From positions 1 to 56,658 of the forward strand of contig JAAYLU010000010.1 of assembly GCA_012521675.1 (NCBI GenBank): 56,658 nt of DNA. The letters run 5' to 3'. The translations under genes and the position numbers were made by a program. This stretch comes from Synergistaceae bacterium (GTDB lineage Bacteria; Synergistota; Synergistia; Synergistales; Aminobacteriaceae). Position 1 is the stretch's first letter. Every line of letters starts with the position of its first letter. The notes beneath the pieces were generated by a model. The model saw only the letters and a list, made by a program, of their open reading frames with translations, did not search any database and was not told the DNA's origin. Of the stretch, positions 53,594 through 56,658 are shown piece after piece.

Positions 53594-53602
53594 TGTTATA
53601 AT
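53594..53602 (+). promoter_or_regulatory. Extended -10 promoter for the CheY/CheX pair
   Basis: TGTTATAAT (TG-n-TATAAT, 53594-53602) 52 bp before the GTG start. No good -35, which is usual for extended -10 promoters. Confidence 0.55.
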
Positions 53603-53654
53603 TCAGGAAACGGCATTTTGGGCGTAAAAAAACCTGTAAGGAGGGTTTTTCCCC

Positions 53655-54035
53655 GTGGAGAAAAAGTTCACCGCGCTTGTATGCGACGACTCGGCTGTGG
53701 TGCGAAAGATCATGAACAAGATCTTGAGCGAGGGGCCTTTCAAGGCCATTCACGAGGCCAACGACGGAGTTCAGGCGGTAGATATGTACCGCGAGCATCG
53801 TCCGGACATTGTCTTTCTTGACATAGTCATGCCGGGAAAGACCGGCATCCAGGCCCTGTCGGAGATCAGAGAGCTCGACCCGTCGGCCAGGGTGGTCATG
53901 GCGTCGTCCACCGGAACAACCAAGAATCTGAAGGCTGCGATCGATTTCGGAGCGGTCGACTTCATCCAGAAGCCCTTCGAGAAAGAGGCTGTACTGGCCC
54001 TCGCACGCCGGATTTTGGAAGGAGAGTGGGATTAG
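53655..54035 (+). CDS. CheY-like response regulator
   Basis: A 126-residue receiver-only protein. The acidic pair is in LVCDDSAVVRKI, the phospho-Asp in IVFLDIVMPGKTG, the switch Ser/Thr in VMASSTGTTKN, and the Lys in FIQKPFEKE. It matches CheY/CheB-receiver-like proteins. The start is GTG at 53655 with AAGGAGGG some 12 bases upstream. A 1-base stop/start overlap (TAGTG) links it to a CheX-type protein, the expected phosphatase for this regulator. Confidence 0.92.
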   Translation: MEKKFTALVCDDSAVVRKIMNKILSEGPFKAIHEANDGVQAVDMYREHRPDIVFLDIVMPGKTGIQALSEIRELDPSARVVMASSTGTTKNLKAAIDFGAVDFIQKPFEKEAVLALARRILEGEWD

Positions 54036-54928
54036 TGTTCTCTCGGCTTTTCGGACAGTTTCTTCTGCAGGAGGGGATCGTATCCTCGAGCTCCCTCTCC
54101 AACGCTCTGGGCCGGCTCGGTGAGGTCCGTCCGCTGATTGGAATGCTCGCCCTTGCGCAGGGTTTTATGACGCCCGACCAGGTACTTGAGGTCAACGAGG
54201 CCCAGAAGAAGGTAGACCGCCGCTTCGGAGAGCTGGCGATCGAGAAGGGCTACCTCACAGTGCAGCAGCTTGAGTCGATAATCTCTGCCCAGAAGAGCGA
54301 GCACGTACTGTTGGGGCAGATTCTTGTCCAGGACGGGTTCATGTCCCACGAGGGCTTCCTCAAGGCGCTGGAGCTGTATCGCACCAAGGCGGGGCTGACG
54401 GACGAGGGGTACGAGGCGGTCAAGGCCAACGACGTCGATGGGGTGATCTCCTCCGTGCTGGCAGGGCAGCCGGGGGCCAGGCGACCCCTCGTCGGAAAAT
54501 GGGGCTCGGTGTTCATGAAGAGCGTCATACGCTTCGTCGACCCGGGCACCGCTTTGGATCCCCTTGCGGAGGCGAGCTATTCGAACCTTCGCGGCTTCGT
54601 CCAGAGGATGAGCGGCGAGCAGAGGATCACCGTCTTCCTAGGGGCGCACGACGACGTCTACGTGGACCTGGCACGCCGATTCACGGACTTCGAGGACATC
54701 GTCTCGTACGACGAGATGGCCGAGGCCGGCGTCGGGGAGTTTCTGAATCTCGCCAACGGGCTGTTCACAGTGAACTGCTCCGACGAGGGCATAGAGCTGG
54801 ACATGCATCCCCAGGAGATGGTGGAGAGAGTCTCTTCGATCGACATGCCTCGTCCGGATGCGGTCTTCCCGTTCCTGCTTCCGAAGGGGCTCCTGTGGAC
54901 CGGCATACGGCTGGAACGCGCGTGGTGA
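54035..54928 (+). CDS. MshEN-like and CheX-domain fusion protein
   Basis: A 297-residue two-part protein. The N-terminal 115 residues hold repeats like the MshEN/GspE_N fold that binds cyclic di-GMP in other proteins: RRFGELAIEKGYLTVQQLES and LLGQILVQDGFMSHEGFLKA, plus a weaker first pair (FGQFLLQEGIVSSSSL). The C-terminal 150 residues look like CheX, a CheY-P phosphatase; the helix GEFLNLANGLF carries the Glu-x-x-Asn pattern of the CheX active site. The GTG at 54035 is chosen for AAGGAG upstream; GTG 54026 is possible. The pairing with CheY suggests a direct second-messenger input to response-regulator dephosphorylation; this is inference. Confidence 0.75.
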   Translation: MFSRLFGQFLLQEGIVSSSSLSNALGRLGEVRPLIGMLALAQGFMTPDQVLEVNEAQKKVDRRFGELAIEKGYLTVQQLESIISAQKSEHVLLGQILVQDGFMSHEGFLKALELYRTKAGLTDEGYEAVKANDVDGVISSVLAGQPGARRPLVGKWGSVFMKSVIRFVDPGTALDPLAEASYSNLRGFVQRMSGEQRITVFLGAHDDVYVDLARRFTDFEDIVSYDEMAEAGVGEFLNLANGLFTVNCSDEGIELDMHPQEMVERVSSIDMPRPDAVFPFLLPKGLLWTGIRLERAW

Positions 54929-54948
54929 CGGGCTGAGGAGGCCGCGGC

Positions 54949-55446
54949 ATGGAGTCATGGGAGGGTTGCGCCTACACTGCCCTGATAGTGTTCGGCTTCT
55001 TGATCAGGGACGGCAAGGTGCTGATCGTCCGACGGGCGAACGACCCGTACAGGGGGGAACGCACCGTGCCCGGAGGGCGGAAGCAGCGAGGCGAGTCACT
55101 TCGCCAGGCCTTGGCGCGCGAGATAAAAGAGGAGACAGGCTGTGTCGTGAAAGGCGCGGAGTACGCAGGGACGCTGCACGCCGTCGTGGAGGGCGATGAG
55201 ATGGAGTACCTTTCCGTCTACTTCGTCTGCAGGAATTTCAACGGCGAGCCGCACGGCAGCGACGAGGGGGAGGTCGAGTGGATGGATGTCGACGAGAGCC
55301 TTACCGCGCCGGATATGCACCCGATCTATCGCCTCCTGATGCCGCGCATAATCGGGGGGGACTATCCGTTCGACGGCACGATGCTCGTCGAGAAGGGGGC
55401 GCCTCCCGTGTACGACATCGCCGGTCCGGTACCGAGAGCCCTGTGA
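54949..55446 (+). CDS. NUDIX hydrolase
   Basis: A 165-residue NUDIX protein. The complete Nudix box is present: GGRKQRGESLRQALAREIKE followed by ETG (G-x5-E-x7-REIKEETG), which binds the metal and cleaves a nucleoside diphosphate-linked substrate. VFGFLIRDGKVLIVRRANDP opens the fold. The substrate is unknown. Start ATG with GAGGAGG upstream-type site (CTGAGGAGGCCGCGGC). It starts 20 bases after the MshEN-CheX stop and may belong to that transcript; its stop lies four bases from the convergent DHH gene. Confidence 0.9.
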   Translation: MESWEGCAYTALIVFGFLIRDGKVLIVRRANDPYRGERTVPGGRKQRGESLRQALAREIKEETGCVVKGAEYAGTLHAVVEGDEMEYLSVYFVCRNFNGEPHGSDEGEVEWMDVDESLTAPDMHPIYRLLMPRIIGGDYPFDGTMLVEKGAPPVYDIAGPVPRAL

Positions 55447-55450
55447 CCTG

Positions 55451-56359
55451 CTAGCCCTTCAGTTCCGATATTATATCCTTGATCAAGAGGTCGGCGGCCG
55501 AGTAGGACACTTGGCAGGTGCCGACCCTTTTGTGTCCGCCCCCTCCGTGCTTCAGCATCAGGGCTCCTATGTCGGTCTTGCACGTCCTGTTGAGGATGCT
55601 GTGCCCGCACGCGATGGCCACGTTCTGCATCTGCTTGCCGTCGACTATCCAAACGGAGGCGTTCTGCTCGGGGTAGAGGCTGTATATCAGGAACCTGTTA
55701 CCTGTGTAGATGGGGGATACGCCGCGCAGGTCCGTGATTATCACGTTTCCGTTTATCCTGGTGTGAGAGTGGATCATCTCCGTGAACAGCGCCGTCTGCT
55801 CGTAGTACATCGCGACTCGCTCCTTCACGTCCGGGTGCTCCAGTATCTCGCCTATGGTCATGTTTCTGCAGTGGTTGATCAGGTTCTCCATCAGCTGGTA
55901 GTTGCTTATGCGAAACTCCCTGAACCTGCCCAGCCCGGTCCGGGGGTCGCAGAGAAAGCCCAGAAGGATCCAGCCCTCGGGGTTGAGGATCTCCTCCGCG
56001 GTCAAATTGCCCGAGTCTACTTTGTCGACTCCTTCGATCATATCATCATAACCGGGGAAGCGCTCCGCTCCGCCGTAATACTCGTAGATTATCCTGGCGG
56101 CGGACGGCGCGAGGCGGCTCTCTCCCTTGGCGTCCTGCGTCCATCCGACCCGCTCCTCCTCGGACGAGTGGTGATCGAACCACATGCCGCAGCCTGGAAC
56201 GTAGGGCACGTTCGCCAGCACGTCGTTCTCGGTGGGCTGGAAGAGCCCGTCCTGGAGGTCCTTCGGGTGCACGAACTTCCAGGAATTGATGACCCCCGCC
56301 TCCTTCAGCAGTATTCCGCAGATCAGGCCGTCGAAATCAGAGCGTGTGATAAGGCGCAT
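55451..56359 (-). CDS. DHH-family phosphoesterase (exopolyphosphatase-like)
   Basis: A 302-residue DHH/DHHA1 protein. The N-terminal metal motifs are ITRSDFDGLICG (residue 4 on) and WFDHHSSEE; a further Asp is in GVDKVDSGN. The DHHA1 end shows ACGHSILNRT and the GGGGHKRVGTCQV substrate loop. Relatives cleave oligoribonucleotides, cyclic dinucleotides or polyphosphate. The last gene partner is unclear. The ATG at 56359 is favoured because GGGGAG lies upstream at about ten bases; ATG at 56380 is an alternative. A TATAAT lies at 56400-56395. Confidence 0.88.
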   Translation of the reverse strand: MRLITRSDFDGLICGILLKEAGVINSWKFVHPKDLQDGLFQPTENDVLANVPYVPGCGMWFDHHSSEEERVGWTQDAKGESRLAPSAARIIYEYYGGAERFPGYDDMIEGVDKVDSGNLTAEEILNPEGWILLGFLCDPRTGLGRFREFRISNYQLMENLINHCRNMTIGEILEHPDVKERVAMYYEQTALFTEMIHSHTRINGNVIITDLRGVSPIYTGNRFLIYSLYPEQNASVWIVDGKQMQNVAIACGHSILNRTCKTDIGALMLKHGGGGHKRVGTCQVSYSAADLLIKDIISELKG

Positions 56360-56394
56360 GTGCGACCAACTCCCCATCATATTCTACTGAACCC

Positions 56395-56400
56395 ATTATA
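56395..56400 (-). promoter_or_regulatory. Possible -10 box for the DHH gene
   Basis: Perfect TATAAT on the minus strand, about 36 bp before the chosen ATG; no convincing -35. Confidence 0.4.
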
Positions 56401-56491
56401 CATTTACGGGAGGGTCCGCGCGACATCGCAAAGTCCCGACCGGTTGCCTTAATGATGGTATCATTTATCGAGCATGAGAGGAGCGAAAGCC

Positions 56492-56658
56492 ATGCAAGAG
56501 CATCGGTTCACTACGACCGCCTGCCCGTACGACTGTCCGGACGCCTGCGCCATGAGGGGGCGCTTCGACGGGGGGAGGACGATCCTGGCGCCCAACCCGG
56601 ACCTGCCGTACAGCGCCTTTCTGTGCGCCAAGGGATTGAGATGGGCGGAGAGGGCGAC
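56492..56658 (+). CDS. Molybdopterin oxidoreductase, N-terminal fragment (cut by window end)
   Basis: Only the first 55 codons are in the window. The N-terminal iron-sulfur motif of the DMSO-reductase superfamily is visible: CPYDCPDACAMR then FLCAKGLRWAER (Cys-x3-Cys-x3-Cys with a fourth Cys about 27 residues later). Such enzymes use a bis-molybdopterin-guanine-dinucleotide metal cofactor in anaerobic electron transfer. No Tat signal precedes the Cys motif, so it is probably cytoplasmic. ATG at 56492 with AGAGGAG eight bases upstream; an in-frame ATG at 56474 is less well placed. Confidence 0.85.
   Translation, partial: MQEHRFTTTACPYDCPDACAMRGRFDGGRTILAPNPDLPYSAFLCAKGLRWAERA

Overview
The window reads as about 56.7 kb of chromosome from a high-GC, diderm, anaerobic, motile bacterium. 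The best guess is a member of the Synergistota. Supporting signs are a TamB/AsmA-like envelope protein, periplasmic binding proteins with signal peptides, DUF3798 proteins, BMP-family and TRAP binding proteins, two chemoreceptors with CheV/CheY/CheX-type proteins, and a molybdopterin oxidoreductase. The phylum is inferred from gene content and was not tested by any search.

Left part (1-9.2 kb): this looks like the chromosome-origin neighbourhood. A leftward block holds a large AsmA/TamB-like gene cut by the window start, a thermonuclease-family gene and a putative DUF364-type gene. Between the first two lies a 270 bp gap with three perfect DnaA boxes and one near-perfect box. Rightward from 5.4 kb run rsmG, parA and parB, followed by a perfect parS site, then a HIT protein and a YigZ-family protein. 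Genes diverge from about 5.37 kb, as expected near an origin.

9-25.7 kb: a repeat-rich gap, bioY, a tightly overlapped operon (TerB_N protein, histidine kinase with an extracytoplasmic PAS, CheY-like regulator, hybrid REC-PAS-kinase-REC), alkA plus an amidohydrolase, a VOC protein plus a PLP decarboxylase-like enzyme, a methyltransferase, then an SHMT-like gene with altered active-site motifs coupled to yhdT-panF, followed by ybaK and a DUF488 gene.

25.7-37.5 kb: CheV with an orphan TRAP binding protein, an M24 peptidase, and the most unusual locus: two near-identical DUF3798 proteins (one membrane-anchored, one secreted), each with its own promoter, followed by an RbsA-like ATPase and two different permeases, then a MATE exporter.

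37.5-47.1 kb (leftward): nine transport genes in series. A BMP/Nup-type nucleoside importer (binding protein, ATPase, two permeases) leads into a ribose-type set (rbsD, permease, rbsB, rbsA, second permease). Together they suggest uptake of nucleosides and of the ribose part. 47.1-56.7 kb: two chemoreceptors, a NarL-type two-component pair, a divergent CheY plus MshEN-CheX pair, a NUDIX hydrolase, a DHH phosphoesterase and the start of a molybdopterin oxidoreductase.
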